Below are positions 1 through 10,200 of a stretch of 64,000 nt of DNA, piece after piece. The notes beneath the pieces are model-generated. The model searched no databases, had not been told where the DNA came from, and saw only the letters and a program-made list of their open reading frames with translations. The DNA is taken from positions 186,001 to 250,000 of the forward strand of contig LBMP01000003.1 of NCBI GenBank assembly GCA_001184205.1. Direction: 5' to 3'. The first letter of the stretch is position 1, and each line of letters starts with the position of its first letter. The DNA comes from Desulfocarbo indianensis. GTDB lineage: Bacteria; Desulfobacterota; Desulfarculia; Desulfarculales; Desulfarculaceae. A program made the position numbers and the translations under genes.

Positions 1-1531
1 TGATGACCTCGGCCATCTTGTCCTGGGTGTCCTGGGAGCAGGTGAACAGGTTATTGGTCACAAAGGAGACATAGGGCAGCGAGCGGGCGTATTCGGCCAC
101 CGCCTCCACGTCCACCACGCCGGCGATGTTGATGCCGCAGGAGCAGACGAAGACGCCGATGCGCGGCGTGTCGCCGGCCACGTCCAGGGCCTTGGGCACT
201 TCCTTGTGTTTCACCAGGCTGCCCCGGGCGGCGCTAAGCTTGCCCGCCGCCGCGCAGGCCGCGGCCGAGGCTTCCATCACCGAGTAGGGGATGTCCTTGG
301 GCCCGTTGAGGGCGCCGCAAACGTAGATGCCCGGCCGGCTGGTGGCCACCGGAGAGAAGGAGTCGCTGGCCGTGAACGCGCTGGAGGTAAGCTCGATGTC
401 CAGCTTCTTGGCCAGCTCGATGGTTTCCGGAGCCACTTCCAGGCCATGGCTAAGGACCACCATGTCGTACTCGTCGATCTTGATCTCGCCCTTTTCCGTG
501 GCGTATTCGATGCGCAGGCCCTTGTCGGGCTTTTCGGCGATGGTGTGCACCCGGGAGCGGATGAACTCCACGCCCTGCTTCTTGGCCTTTTCGTAGTAGC
601 GCTCGAAGTCCTTGCCGGTGGTGCGCATATCCATGAAGAATATGGAAACGTCCAAGCCGCCGTGGGCGTGCTCCATGGCGATGGTGGCTTCCTTCAGGGC
701 GTACATGCAGCACACGCTGGAACAGTAGGGGTGGTCGCAGGTGTTCATGTCGCGCGAGCCCACGCACTGCAGGAAGGCGATGCGCTTGGGAGCGGCCTCG
801 TCGCCGGGCCGCACCAAATGGCCCATCCAGGGTCCGCTGGCGGCTAAAATGCGCTCGAACTCCAAGGCGGTGACCACGTTGGGGAAGCGCGCGTATTCGT
901 AGGCGCTGTAGCCGGTGGGGTCAAAGGCCTTGAAACCGGCCGAGACGATCACCGAACCCACCTGCATTTCGCGCTCGACCTCCTTCTGCTCGAAATCCAC
1001 CGCGCCGGTGGGGCAGAACTTTTCGCAGGCCTTGCACTTGCCTTTTTGCAGGTAGATGCAGTTGGGCTCGTCTATGGCGTATTTCAATGGCACTGCCTGG
1101 GCGTATTGCACGTAAGCCGCCTTACGCTTGTCCAATTTCTCGTTGTATTCGTTGGGGACCTTCTTGGGGCACTTTTCCGCGCAAGCGCCGCAAGCGATAC
1201 ATTTGGCCATGTCGATGTAACGCGGATGCGAAACGACCTTGACCTTGAAATCCCCTTCCTCACCCTGGATATCCACCACTTCCGACTTGGTCAGAAGCTC
1301 GATGTTTATATGCCGGCCGACCTCGACCAGTTTGGGCGAGATGATTCACATCGCGCAGTCATTGGTGGGGAAGGTCTTGTCCAACTGGGACATGACGCCA
1401 CCAATGGCCGGGCTCTTTTCCACTAGATAGACATAGTACCCGGAGTCGGCCAGGTCCAAAGCGGCTTGCATGCCCGCTATGCCGCCTCCGACCACCATCA
1501 CCGCGCCGGTAACCTTGTTGCTTGCAGTCAT
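1..1531 (-). CDS. hdrA: HdrA-like heterodisulfide reductase subunit A, selenoprotein (3' part outside window)
   Basis: FAD- and Fe-S-containing subunit of the kind that takes part in flavin-based electron transfer or bifurcation in anaerobes. About 510 codons are visible and the gene runs off the left edge. An FAD/NAD Rossmann motif ([11 protein letters not shown], residues 15-25) opens the protein. A ferredoxin-like CxxCxxCxxxC lies at C111/C114/C117/C121, and a second cluster at C160/C166/C169/C173. Codon 62 is TGA (1346-1348) in the context [15 protein letters not shown], where the family usually has Cys. The frame stays open and conserved from there to base 1, so this is read as selenocysteine and not as a stop. 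Start ATG at 1531 is preceded by GAGGAG. A gene caller that stops at TGA would yield a false 61-residue protein and a headless fragment. It could belong to an Hdr-Mvh, Hdr-Flx or Qmo-like complex; the partners lie outside the window. Confidence 0.9.
1313..1348 (-). promoter_or_regulatory. Sec UGA codon and bacterial SECIS hairpin in hdrA
   Basis: Downstream of the in-frame TGA (1346-1348, minus strand) there are 15 nt, then CTGGTC (1325-1330) pairing with GGCCGG (1313-1318), including two or more G-U pairs. The 6-nt loop is GAGGTC. A short stem with GGU in the apical loop about 20 nt after the UGA is what SelB-binding bacterial SECIS elements look like. Seen by hand folding only. Confidence 0.8.
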
Positions 1532-1712
1532 GGCGCTCCTCGCGCAAGTTATTTGTTTAACAAATACAACAGGACGCTTTCCGCATCCGTTGTCCGGTTT
1601 ACAGGTCCCTACCTTGTATACTCACATAAATACGATGTCAAGCGGGCTATGGCCGCGGCCCAAGCCCCATGAGGCCAATGGCCAACCAGGGCCATGGCCT
1701 TGGTTCCATTAA

Positions 1713-2258
1713 TCAAGCGCCCCTCTTGACCACCTCGTCCTGGGGAAACCCAGCCTCCGCCAGCAGCACATCGATCACCTCCTGCCGGGAGGTTTCCACC
1801 CTGGCCCCCACGTAATCGGGCTGGATGGGCAGCTCCCTGTGGCCGCGGTCGATGAGCACCGCCAATTCAATGCGCTGGGGACGCCCGAAATCGATGAGCG
1901 CATCCAAGGCGGCGCGCACCGTGCGGCCGGTGAACAGCACGTCATCCACCAGGACCACCACCATCTCATCCAGCGAAAAACCGATCTCGGTCTTGCCGAC
2001 TTTGGGACGGCTGTGCAGCCTGGTCCAATCGTCACGGTAGAGGGTTATGTCGATTATACCGTGCTGGGGAGGGGTGGCTCCCAATGCTTGCAGGAGATCG
2101 CGCAGACGGCTGCTGAGATAAGCGCCGCCCGTTCGCACGCCCACCACGGCCAAGCCAGGGCCAGCGCCGTGGCGCCTGACAATGGCTTCGGCCATGCCGG
2201 AGAGCATCTCCTGAATTTGGGAGGCTTTGTAGACGACCTCCGCCCGGTCAATTGCCAT
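1713..2258 (-). CDS. pyrR: Bifunctional pyr operon regulator / uracil phosphoribosyltransferase PyrR
   Basis: Phosphoribosyltransferase-fold protein of 181 residues. In Gram-positive bacteria PyrR binds pyr mRNA and controls attenuation by UMP, and it also converts uracil and PRPP to UMP. The PRPP loop VVLVDDVLFTGRT lies at about residues 101-113, and VGVRTGGAYL at 39-48 fits the family. I place the start at the internal ATG 2258 (MAIDRAEVV), where family homology begins and where AGAGGA lies just upstream. An upstream in-frame start at 2318 would add 20 residues of unconvincing sequence. It stands alone here, with no pyr genes next to it, so whether it regulates RNA in this organism is open. 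Confidence 0.9.
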   Translation of the reverse strand: MAIDRAEVVYKASQIQEMLSGMAEAIVRRHGAGPGLAVVGVRTGGAYLSSRLRDLLQALGATPPQHGIIDITLYRDDWTRLHSRPKVGKTEIGFSLDEMVVVLVDDVLFTGRTVRAALDALIDFGRPQRIELAVLIDRGHRELPIQPDYVGARVETSRQEVIDVLLAEAGFPQDEVVKRGA

Positions 2259-2439
2259 GGGTCCTCTACCCCTAACTAATGACCGCGGCCTCCCCGGCTG
2301 TAAGGCCTGGTCCCCCAAGGGTGAGCTTTTTTATAACCGGCTTCGGGATAAGTGACAAGTTAATTCTCTGTTTTGAGCCGCCCCTCCCCGCCCCCGCCCG
2401 CCAAGCCGCAAAAAATGCGCTAAAATCCAACACAAGGTC

Positions 2440-2468
2440 TTGACCTGGAAGCCTTGTGGGCCTATAAA
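2440..2468 (+). promoter_or_regulatory. Sigma70-type promoter of tRNA-Leu
   Basis: TTGACC (2440-2445), a 17-nt spacer and TATAAA (2463-2468), ending 10 nt before the tRNA 5' end. Close to consensus and correctly placed for a stable RNA gene. Confidence 0.75.
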
Positions 2469-2478
2469 TCGCAGGTGC

Positions 2479-2566
2479 GCCGGAGTGGCGGAACTGGTAG
2501 ACGCAGGGGACTCAAAATCCCCCGGTCCTTGTGGCCTTGAGAGTTCGAGTCTCTCCTCCGGCACCA
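2479..2566 (+). tRNA. tRNA-Leu (anticodon CAA), CCA encoded
   Basis: The acceptor arms GCCGGAG (2479-2485) and CTCCGGC (2556-2562) pair fully. The D-arm region TGGCGGAACTGGTAGACGC, an anticodon loop with CTCAAAA (CAA), a long variable arm and the T-arm GAGTTCGAGTCTC mark a class II leucine tRNA. The discriminator A and CCA are at 2563-2566. A remnant integrase gene abuts the 3' end, which points to past use as an attachment site. Confidence 0.95.
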
Positions 2567-2578
2567 AAGGTAACAAAG

Positions 2579-2609
2579 GGTTAGCCTTCATGGCTGGCCT
2601 TTTCTTTTT
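2579..2609 (+). terminator. Rho-independent terminator after tRNA-Leu
   Basis: GGTTAGCC (2579-2586), loop TTCAT and GGCTGGCC (2592-2599) form an 8-bp stem with two G-U pairs, followed by TTTTCTTTTT. It overlaps the 3' codons of the opposing integrase remnant. Confidence 0.75.
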
Positions 2610-3141
2610 GGGCCAAAATCATGTTGTGCGCCTTTTTTGTGCCTGCCGCATAGGTTGGTGTGCCCGGCGCATCGCTCAAGTATCGTTCAACGCTCAGTGC
2701 AGCCTGCTCCAGGTCCCGCAGATTCACGATGTCATAGCGGTCAAAAATCGACCTGGTCTTGTGGCCGCTGACGGCCATGGCCACCCTCTCGGGCACTCCC
2801 GCCCTGACCATGTTGCGGACTGCGGTCCGACGCAGGTCATGAAACAGCTTGCCTTGGATACCCGCCTCTTTGCATGCCCGCCTCCACACCACCCGGAAGT
2901 CCTTGATGGGGTTGCCGTTGCGGTGAAACACGTAGGTGCAGCCTAACTGCCGGTTGCGGAACTGCTCCTTGAAGACCTCCACAAGCTCCGTATCTAGAAA
3001 GATGGTCCGCCCCTCATCGTTCTTGGTGGTGCCCGCCTCCAGCCTCACTACCGCACGATTGACTACAACCGCACCAGGAGGCACAGTGCCAATGGCTACC
3101 TCAGCCCATTGGCCTTCGAGTCCCAACAGGTCGCTTAACAA
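2581..3141 (-). pseudogene. Truncated tyrosine recombinase (integrase) remnant
   Basis: The C-terminal catalytic domain of a phage-type integrase is clear: HDLRRTAVRNMV (H101, R104), SGHKTR (H127) and FDRYDIVN (nucleophile Y136), with the beta-hairpin lysine near K40. The N-terminal DNA-binding domain and the segment with the first catalytic arginine are missing. The first ~28 residues do not look like an integrase, and a stop lies a few codons upstream of the TTG that opens the frame. With no full active site it is probably inactive. It points at the tRNA-Leu 3' end 15 nt away, the usual arrangement of an integrase and its attB, so it is the scar of a lost element. Confidence 0.75.
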
Positions 3142-3250
3142 CCTGTCCGCCGTGCCTGGGTAAGATCATGACAAGCAGGCCCGCGATTAGACAACAACGT
3201 CCTTGATAACAACACCTGGCAACCGCGAAGGTCGAGCACGGGAAACCCAC

Positions 3251-3284
3251 CTACACTAAAATCGCAGATGGCCGCTAAGTGTAG
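3251..3284. repeat. Inverted repeat downstream of the TonB receptor gene
   Basis: CTACACT (3251-3257) and AGTGTAG (3278-3284) are perfect inverted arms with a 20-nt loop, 20 nt past the receptor stop codon. There is no T-tract, so it may be a transcript-end hairpin or nothing. Weak. Confidence 0.3.
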
Positions 3285-3304
3285 CCGCTAGGGAAACATG
3301 CTGG

Positions 3305-5455
3305 TTAGAAACGAGCGGTCAACATAAGGCCGAAAATCTGCGGCTCTCCCGCGCGCCCATACCATACATTGTTGACTTGGTAAGCGCGGGTGGCATATTC
3401 CTCATCCAGCAAATTACGTCCGTACAAATACACGTCAAAATGGCCGGTTTCATAACCGATTTTTACATTGAGCAAGCCATAGTTTTCTTGCGACTGCGTG
3501 TTGGCCGGATCAAAGTATACCTTGCCGAAATGATTATAGCCGGCGTTGATAAAAAGCCCCTCCATGAACCGGTATGTCATCCCCAGATTGACCGTGTATT
3601 GAGGGGAGTCCGTGATCCGGTTGCCGTCATAGACGTTTGCGCCTTGCGCGTAATCATCGTAGGTCGCATCGGTATAGGCGAAACCTGCCATTAACAGCAA
3701 TCCCTTGACCGGCCTCACGATCAATTCCAGCTCGGCGCCCTTGCTGGTGGCCTTGCCGGCGTTCTCTATGTAAGCGGAGGTTCCCCCAGGTATCCTGATT
3801 TCAACTTGCATGTCCGACCAGTCTATGTAAAAAAGCGCCGCGTTTAGCTCTACCCGACCATTCAGCCACCTGGTTTTGGCGCCCAGTTCATAGCTCCAGA
3901 TGAATTCAGGTTTATAGGTGGAACCCATTTGTTGCTTGGCGTTGAATCCTCCGCTTAGAAATCCTCGCGAGACGCTTAAATATGGGGTCATGGATTCGTT
4001 GAGCTTGTAGCTGAGCGAAGCCTTGGGCAGCCAGGCGTCAAAACTATCGTCAACGCTTCCCCGCTCTTGCATATAGCCCATCTTTTGCATCACGGGGCCC
4101 GAGGTGGTTTGCTCGTAGTCGAAATCCTTGCCCTCCCAATCGTAACGAAGCCCCAAGGTTAGGCTCAAACGCTCTAAAAAGGTATAGGTCGCTTCGGCAA
4201 AGGCGGCCATGCCAAAGGTGTCGGTAGTGCTTTTTTGGGCGAGGGTTTCACCGGGCATACCCATGCCCATGTTCTTGAAGTTCATCCAGGTATCGTATTG
4301 CCTTTGGTCTTCTTCCGATAAGATGAACAGACCGCCTATCCAGCGGAAAGCCGAATCTTCCCGGTCCGATAAAAGCCGTATTTCTTGTGAAAATGCCGAT
4401 ACGTCCTTGGCAATGCCCAGGGTCATCATATCCAGCGGCGTGGCATCCAGATCGTTGAGCGCGGAATAATCCTCTTTGCGAAAGGAACTTATTGAGATCA
4501 ACTTCATTCCGCCCATTTGATATCTTGCTCTCAAGTAGGTTCCATCGGCATTTTTCTCGGATTTTCCAACGCAATCCACATTGACATTCTCACGCAGGTT
4601 TCCTTGTTTGAGGGGAGCATACTGAGCGTTGTTGCCGTCAAACCTCTGCAAATCATATCCCAAGGTCAATTCCAAATCGTCCCTCGGGGCGTATTGCAAG
4701 GTCACGCGTCCATCGGTATTTTCTCCGCGGCCCCCGTCATCGGAGCCGTCGAATTTATTTTCAAAATAACCCCTTGTCTCATAGTAACGCGCGGCCGCTC
4801 GAAACTTGAGCTTGTCATCCAGCAAAGGTCCGCTGACGGACCCTTGGCCCTGATAGGTATCAAAGGAAGCAACCCCCAGCTTCAGCTTTGTCTCCCAGTT
4901 GGGAGTGGGTTGCTTGGTAATGACATTGATGATGCCCGCCTCGGAATTTCTTCCGTATAGCGTTCCCTGGGGCCCTCGCAACACCTCGACGCGCTCCACG
5001 TCAAAAAGGCTTATGTCCAGCCCGGAGTAATACACGTCATCCACGTAAAAGCCCACCACCGGAGTCTGGGTCATGGCTCCCATAACTCCGCGCATGGCGG
5101 CGAAAGTGGTCATCATCGTATTGCCCGTCTGGGTCATGTAGAGGTTGGGAACGAGATCGACCAGCTCCAAAGTGCTCGCCAGGCCGAAATCTTCCAGTTG
5201 TTCCTCGGTCACCACGGTAACGCTGGCGGGAATGTCCTGGGCTTTTCCGTCTCGTTTTTCGGCCGTAACCACGATGTCATCTATTTTAATCTCATCCTTG
5301 GATGCCTTGGTCGCGCTATTTTCTCCTGCTTGATTCAACCCATGCTTGACCTTCTTGCCGGCTGCCACGGCTTCCGCAGCAAAGCCAAATATCGCGTACG
5401 CCGTAATCGCTGTAAGCAATAAAAATATCCCGGTCGCGTTTACTCTGCTAAGCAT
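3305..5455 (-). CDS. TonB-dependent outer membrane receptor (siderophore type)
   Basis: Outer-membrane gated beta-barrel of 716 residues that uses TonB-ExbBD energy to import a ligand, probably an iron chelate. A signal peptide covers roughly residues 1-32 (hydrophobic stretch FLLLTAITAYAIFGFA). A TonB box-like IDDIVVTAEK lies near 58-67. The plug follows (IPASVTVVTEEQLEDFG, then VERVEVLRGPQGTLYG and INVITKQP), then the barrel, ending with a C-terminal Phe. The start is ATG 5455 with GTGAGG upstream; a longer frame to 5569 adds unlikely sequence ahead of the signal peptide. The next upstream gene on the same strand is an AraC regulator of the PchR kind, which supports a siderophore role. The ligand cannot be named from sequence. 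Confidence 0.9.
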   Translation of the reverse strand: MLSRVNATGIFLLLTAITAYAIFGFAAEAVAAGKKVKHGLNQAGENSATKASKDEIKIDDIVVTAEKRDGKAQDIPASVTVVTEEQLEDFGLASTLELVDLVPNLYMTQTGNTMMTTFAAMRGVMGAMTQTPVVGFYVDDVYYSGLDISLFDVERVEVLRGPQGTLYGRNSEAGIINVITKQPTPNWETKLKLGVASFDTYQGQGSVSGPLLDDKLKFRAAARYYETRGYFENKFDGSDDGGRGENTDGRVTLQYAPRDDLELTLGYDLQRFDGNNAQYAPLKQGNLRENVNVDCVGKSEKNADGTYLRARYQMGGMKLISISSFRKEDYSALNDLDATPLDMMTLGIAKDVSAFSQEIRLLSDREDSAFRWIGGLFILSEEDQRQYDTWMNFKNMGMGMPGETLAQKSTTDTFGMAAFAEATYTFLERLSLTLGLRYDWEGKDFDYEQTTSGPVMQKMGYMQERGSVDDSFDAWLPKASLSYKLNESMTPYLSVSRGFLSGGFNAKQQMGSTYKPEFIWSYELGAKTRWLNGRVELNAALFYIDWSDMQVEIRIPGGTSAYIENAGKATSKGAELELIVRPVKGLLLMAGFAYTDATYDDYAQGANVYDGNRITDSPQYTVNLGMTYRFMEGLFINAGYNHFGKVYFDPANTQSQENYGLLNVKIGYETGHFDVYLYGRNLLDEEYATRAYQVNNVWYGRAGEPQIFGLMLTARF

Positions 5456-5635
5456 ATAAAACCTCACTTTGCGATCCTGATAATCCACACTGTTCGCTTG
5501 CATGGAAGAACTTAAACGCAACTTGAATAATGCAAAGTAGGGCTTTTTGCATAGAACGACCGGTACCAATAATGGTAGCTGGGGAAGTTTTGGGATGGAA
5601 CGGTAACGATTATGCCGGAGAGGGCGGCGTAGCGG

Positions 5636-6640
5636 TTATTTATGCCTGGACTTGGCCAAGCGGCCGGGTGTGGTTCCGTAGTGCTTGGAAAATTCTCGTA
5701 TGAAATGAGACGCATCGCTAAAGCCCAGTTGCTGGCCGATTTCGGTGATGCTGAGGCGGCCTTCCATCAGTAAGCCATGAGCCAGGCGAAGCCGTTCCTG
5801 CCTGATGGCGCCATACACCGTGCTTTTGAACACTTGCTGAAAACCTTGTTTCAGCTTGGTCGTGTTTATGCCGACCTGCCGCGCCAGTTCCATCAGGGAG
5901 GGCGGGCTGTCGATCTTTTCGAGGATAATCCGCCTGGCTTCATGGATACGGTCCACGTCATACGGGCGCAGCCTCAATTGCCCATGGGGAATACTTTTTC
6001 TCGATGATTCATGGAGTTGATTAAGCAGCAGCTCTATGGTTTTGCATTCCATATACAGCCTTTTCATTCCTCCATGCAGTGCGCAATTATGGATTTGGTC
6101 AAGAATAATCCGCGTTCGGAGACTGAGGGGGGCGATACGCGCGCAAGGTTCCTGCTTGGATCCATCTACGATATGGCGAAGGTACAAGGGAAGCGAACCC
6201 AGATCGCCATCCAGTTGGGCATGCAATTGTTGGGGTGCGATATAAATATTAAAAATAGAGTAGCGCTGATGGGCCAGCAGGTTTGTCTCGCAAAGGGATT
6301 GCGGAGTAAAGGACACCACAACTTTATTGGGTTCTCCGTGGACAATTTGTTGGGACAGCAAGGAGCGTTTAATCCGGGCGCGTCCAAAGCCTGAAAGATG
6401 AAAAGAAAAAATCAGAGGCGCCTCTTCCACGGCAAAAGAATGGCGGATGGCATCTTGAACCTTGAAGTCCATGAACAACAGCTCGATCTTGGACGGCAGC
6501 ACGGTATGGCGCAGGCCTTGATCAATGGCTCCTCCCAGACCCTTCAGATTGTTCCATACCGAGTTTATGCCAGCGTGGCTGTATGAATATTGCCGATTGC
6601 CGGGCAAGGTAACTTGCTCCCCTCCCCCCTCCTGAACCAC
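5636..6640 (-). CDS. AraC-family transcriptional regulator (PchR-like)
   Basis: A protein of up to 334 residues. The C-terminal ~100 residues hold the double HTH of the AraC family (MELARQVGINTTKLKQGF, then ITEIGQQLGFSDASHFIREF and TPGRLAKSR). The N-terminal part has the divergent ligand-binding look of PchR/YbtA regulators, which sense siderophores and activate cognate TonB receptor genes. It lies directly upstream of a TonB receptor on the same strand, with 180 nt between. The start is uncertain: the frame opens with GTG at 6640 without a clear Shine-Dalgarno, while a very strong purine run (AGGAGGGGGGAGGGGAG) lies just inside, ahead of a TTG at codon 12. Confidence 0.85.
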   Translation of the reverse strand: MVQEGGGEQVTLPGNRQYSYSHAGINSVWNNLKGLGGAIDQGLRHTVLPSKIELLFMDFKVQDAIRHSFAVEEAPLIFSFHLSGFGRARIKRSLLSQQIVHGEPNKVVVSFTPQSLCETNLLAHQRYSIFNIYIAPQQLHAQLDGDLGSLPLYLRHIVDGSKQEPCARIAPLSLRTRIILDQIHNCALHGGMKRLYMECKTIELLLNQLHESSRKSIPHGQLRLRPYDVDRIHEARRIILEKIDSPPSLMELARQVGINTTKLKQGFQQVFKSTVYGAIRQERLRLAHGLLMEGRLSITEIGQQLGFSDASHFIREFSKHYGTTPGRLAKSRHK

Positions 6641-7229
6641 AGATGTCCACTACCTCGCTTGCTGCTGGGGATCAGGAGCGCCGTCCACCCAGCGTTGTTT
6701 GATGGTTGGCATTATATTAGATCACTCTAATCATGGCTAGCGGTTTTTACCCCTTCCTCATCAATTCCGGCAACGCTTTCAGGGTGGCTGTCGTTTGTTC
6801 AGGCGCTGCCCGCGCGCGCAACTGATCAATCGGATGGAGTCTAGGTTTTGGGGAAGCCTGAAGGCCCCCCTAAAAGACTGCCTCGCATACCGGGGTCTGC
6901 TCAGGCGACCGGGTCAATAAGCGCCTTGCCAACCACAGCCTATGAATATAGCATTTATGAACAGATACCATGATTATGATCCTCTTTACTATTTCGAGGC
7001 CATAGGCAGCAAGCCGATGAACGTATCCCAGCGGGTCAGGCGCATCAGCAACAGCGCACAACACGCGGACTTGCCCATCATGGGATGGGCTTGGTCGAGC
7101 CTGACCAACTGAACCTGTAACCGGTTAAACTGCGGACCCAGACCTGCCCCGGTCGTCGCATTCGATAATGGATCACAACGTTGCTTGAACTCCTTTGCGA
7201 TGGTTCCCAACCTGTGACCGGGAGTCCAT
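6641..7229. other. Intergenic region without a convincing gene
   Basis: About 590 bases between the AraC gene and the divergent kinase operon. Short minus-strand frames exist here but lack plausible starts or recognisable content. It should hold promoters for both directions. A GGGAG before the ATG at 7230 is the kinase ribosome-binding site. Apart from the small palindrome at 6716-6731 I see no structured feature. Confidence 0.5.
6716..6731. promoter_or_regulatory. Short palindrome upstream of the AraC gene
   Basis: ATTAGA, a 4-nt spacer and TCTAAT form a perfect inverted repeat about 76 bp upstream of the AraC-type start. Position and symmetry would suit an operator, for instance an iron-responsive or autoregulatory site, but it does not match a Fur box well. 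Confidence 0.3.
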
Positions 7230-10200
7230 ATGCACATTTACTGGGGCATCCGTAAAAAACTGCTGGTCATAACCGCTCTGACCATGTTGCCGCTTCTGGC
7301 GGGCGTGGTGTGGATCACCGCCCGTCTGGTGGAAAAAGCCCATTCGCGCCAGGCCTTCATCTTGGAAACCGCCAGGCTGGACCAGGTTACATCCCGTTTG
7401 AATGCCTTGTCCCGCATGGCGGTATCCGACGTCGTGTTCCTATCCCGCCTGCCCTCCCTGTCCGCCCTGGCCCGGACCAGCGCCGCCCAAAAAGCGGATC
7501 AGCAGCCCGGCGGCGACGACCGGCAGTATTACAATGAATCTCTCAAGGCCCTGCTTGGATTCATGAACGCGAAAAAGGTCTATGATCAGGCAAGGCTGCT
7601 CAATTCAGAGGGGCGGGAGGTTATCCGGGTCAATTTTATCGACCACAAGGCCCAGGAGGTCCCTTCTTCAAGGTTGCAGGCGAAATCCGACCGCTACTAT
7701 TTCACCAGCGCCGCCAAGCTGCCGTCGGACAAGGTGTACGTGTCTTTTGTGGATTTGAACCGCGAATACGGCCAAATTGAAAAACCCTACAAGCCCGTGC
7801 TGCGCTTTGCCGCCCCCTTGCGCGATGCCGGCGGCAAACTCATGGGAGTGGTGGTGCTCAATTTTTTCGCGGAGATCCTTTTTAAAAATTCCCTGCAAGA
7901 CGTGATCGAAAAGGACGCAAGCGTCTGGATGATCCTGGACCAGGACGGGCATTATCTCTACCACTCCCGCCATCCTGAAAAGCTTTGGGGATCGCCGCGC
8001 GACCTCGATACCGGCCAGCGCTGCCAAAAGGATTTCGGCCCGGCCTGTTCGGACATCCTGTTCGCTAAAAAAACCCCGGTGGAGATGGATGGAGAGTCCT
8101 GGGACGCTCTATCCAATCTCGTGACTTTTCCCCAGAACCCAGGTAAATGGCTGGCGGTGGCGCATCTGATGCCCGCGCCAAAGTTGGCGGCCTATTTACC
8201 GCAGTTGGGCTGGGCCGTGGTGTCCATATTCGTTATCGCCCTGGTGGCCGCGCTGTTGCTGGCCTGGCTCAGCGGCCGGCTGGTGGTCAACCCGCTGGTC
8301 ACGCTGGTGGACACCATGAAGCGCTTCAGCCGGCAGGACTGGAGCGCCAGGAGCGAACTGGCGGGCAATGACGAACTGGGCCTCTTGGCCGCGGGCTTCA
8401 ATGACATGGCCGCCCGGCTGCAAGGCCTCTACGCCGACCTGGAGTCCCAGGTCAGCGAGCGCACCGCCGAGCTGAACCGGACCAACCTCCGTCTGATCCA
8501 GAGCGAGGCCCGCATGAGGGCCATCATAGACAACACGGTGGACGCCATCATCACCATCGACGCCCAGGGGGTGGTGCAATCCTTCAACAAGGGGGCGGAG
8601 AAACTTTTCGACTACTCGGCCGAGGAAGTGATAGGCCAAAAGATCAACATGCTGCAACCGCCCGAGGTCGCCGAAAAGCATGATCAATACCTCAAGCATT
8701 ATCTGGAAACCGGCGAGGCCCACATAATCGGCACGGGACGCGAGGAGCGCGGCCGCCGCAAGGACGGCAGCACCTTCCCCATGTATCTGGCGGTCAGCGA
8801 GGTCCGGCTGGATGATTCTCTTTTGTTCACCGGCATCATCCGGGACACCACCAAACTGCGCACCGCCGAGGACTCCCTCAAGGAAAGCCAGGCTCTGTAC
8901 AAGTCGCTGGCCGAGGCCGCGCCGGTGGGCATTTTCAATATCGATGCGCAGGGCCGTTACACCTACGTAAATGAGCAATGGAGCAAGATAGCCGGACTCG
9001 GCGAGAACCAAGCTTTGGGCTCCGACTGGATCCAGTCCATACACTCCCGGGACAGGGAGGCGATCGCCGAGCAATGGAAGCAAACCGCCGGCGGAGGGGC
9101 TCCCTTCGAGGCGGAATACCGCTTCGAACAGCCTGGAGGAAAAGTCGTCTGGGTCTATGGCCGGGCCGTGGCCAGGAAAGACGCCCAGGGAGCGCCGTCG
9201 GGCTACGTCGGCACCATCACCGACATCAGCAAGCTCAAGGACCTGGAGCTTTCCCTGTCGGAGAGCATCCAGCGCTTCCAGGCCACCTTTGATCAGGCCG
9301 CCGTGGGCATCGCCCACGTGGGTCCGGACGGCACCTGGCTGCGGGTCAACAACAAGCTTTGTCAGATAGTGGGCTACACCCGCGAAGAGCTCTTGGGCAA
9401 GACCTTCCAGGACATAACCCATCCCGACGATCTCCAAACCGACCTGAGCTTGCTCGATAAAGTGATCGCCGGTGAACTGGAAACCTATTCCCTGGAAAAG
9501 CGCTACATAAAAAAAGACGGCTCCCTGGTCTGGATCGAACTTACCGTCTCCCTGGTGCGCAGGGAGGACGGCTCGCCAAACTACTTCATCTCGGTGGTCG
9601 AGGACATCGACGCCCGCAAGCAGGCGGAAAACGCCAGGGCCGCCAGCGAACGGCGCTTCCGCACCCTGGTGGCCAATGTGCCCGGAGCGGTCTACCGCTG
9701 CGAAAACGACGAGAACTGGACCATGCGCTTCATCAGCGAGCCCATCAAGTCCATTACCGGCTATCCGGCGAAGGATTTCATAGACAACCGCCGCCGCAGT
9801 TACGCCGACACCATCCATCCGGATGATCGCGACAGGATATCCCGTGAGGTCAAGCAAGCGCTGGAAAACGGCAGGAGCTTCGAACTGGAATACCGCATAG
9901 TCCGCCGCAACGGCCAGGTGCGCTGGGTATACGAAAAGGGCCAAGCGGTGACCGACGAAACCGGCGCCCAGCGTTTGGACGGCGCCATCCTGGACGTCAC
10001 CGAGCGCAAGAAAATAGAACAGGACAAGGTCCGCCTGGGCCGGATCATGGAAGAGTCGCTCAATGAGATATTCATATTCGACGTCCACACGCTCAAGTTC
10101 GAGCAGGTGAACCACGGCGCCCGGCAGAATCTGGGCTATTCCATGGACGAACTCAGGGAGATGACCCCCCTGGACATCAAACCCGAATACACCCTGGAAA

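Noticed and set aside
1346-1531. A short 61-residue flavoprotein ORF or frameshifted pseudogene at the hdrA start
   Set aside because: The frame after the TGA is fully open and conserved, the TGA is at a family Cys position, and a SECIS hairpin follows; recoding explains it better than decay.
6989-7237. 82-aa minus-strand ORF before the kinase operon
   Set aside because: It overlaps the kinase start region, has no Shine-Dalgarno site and no likeness to a known protein or transposase that I can defend.
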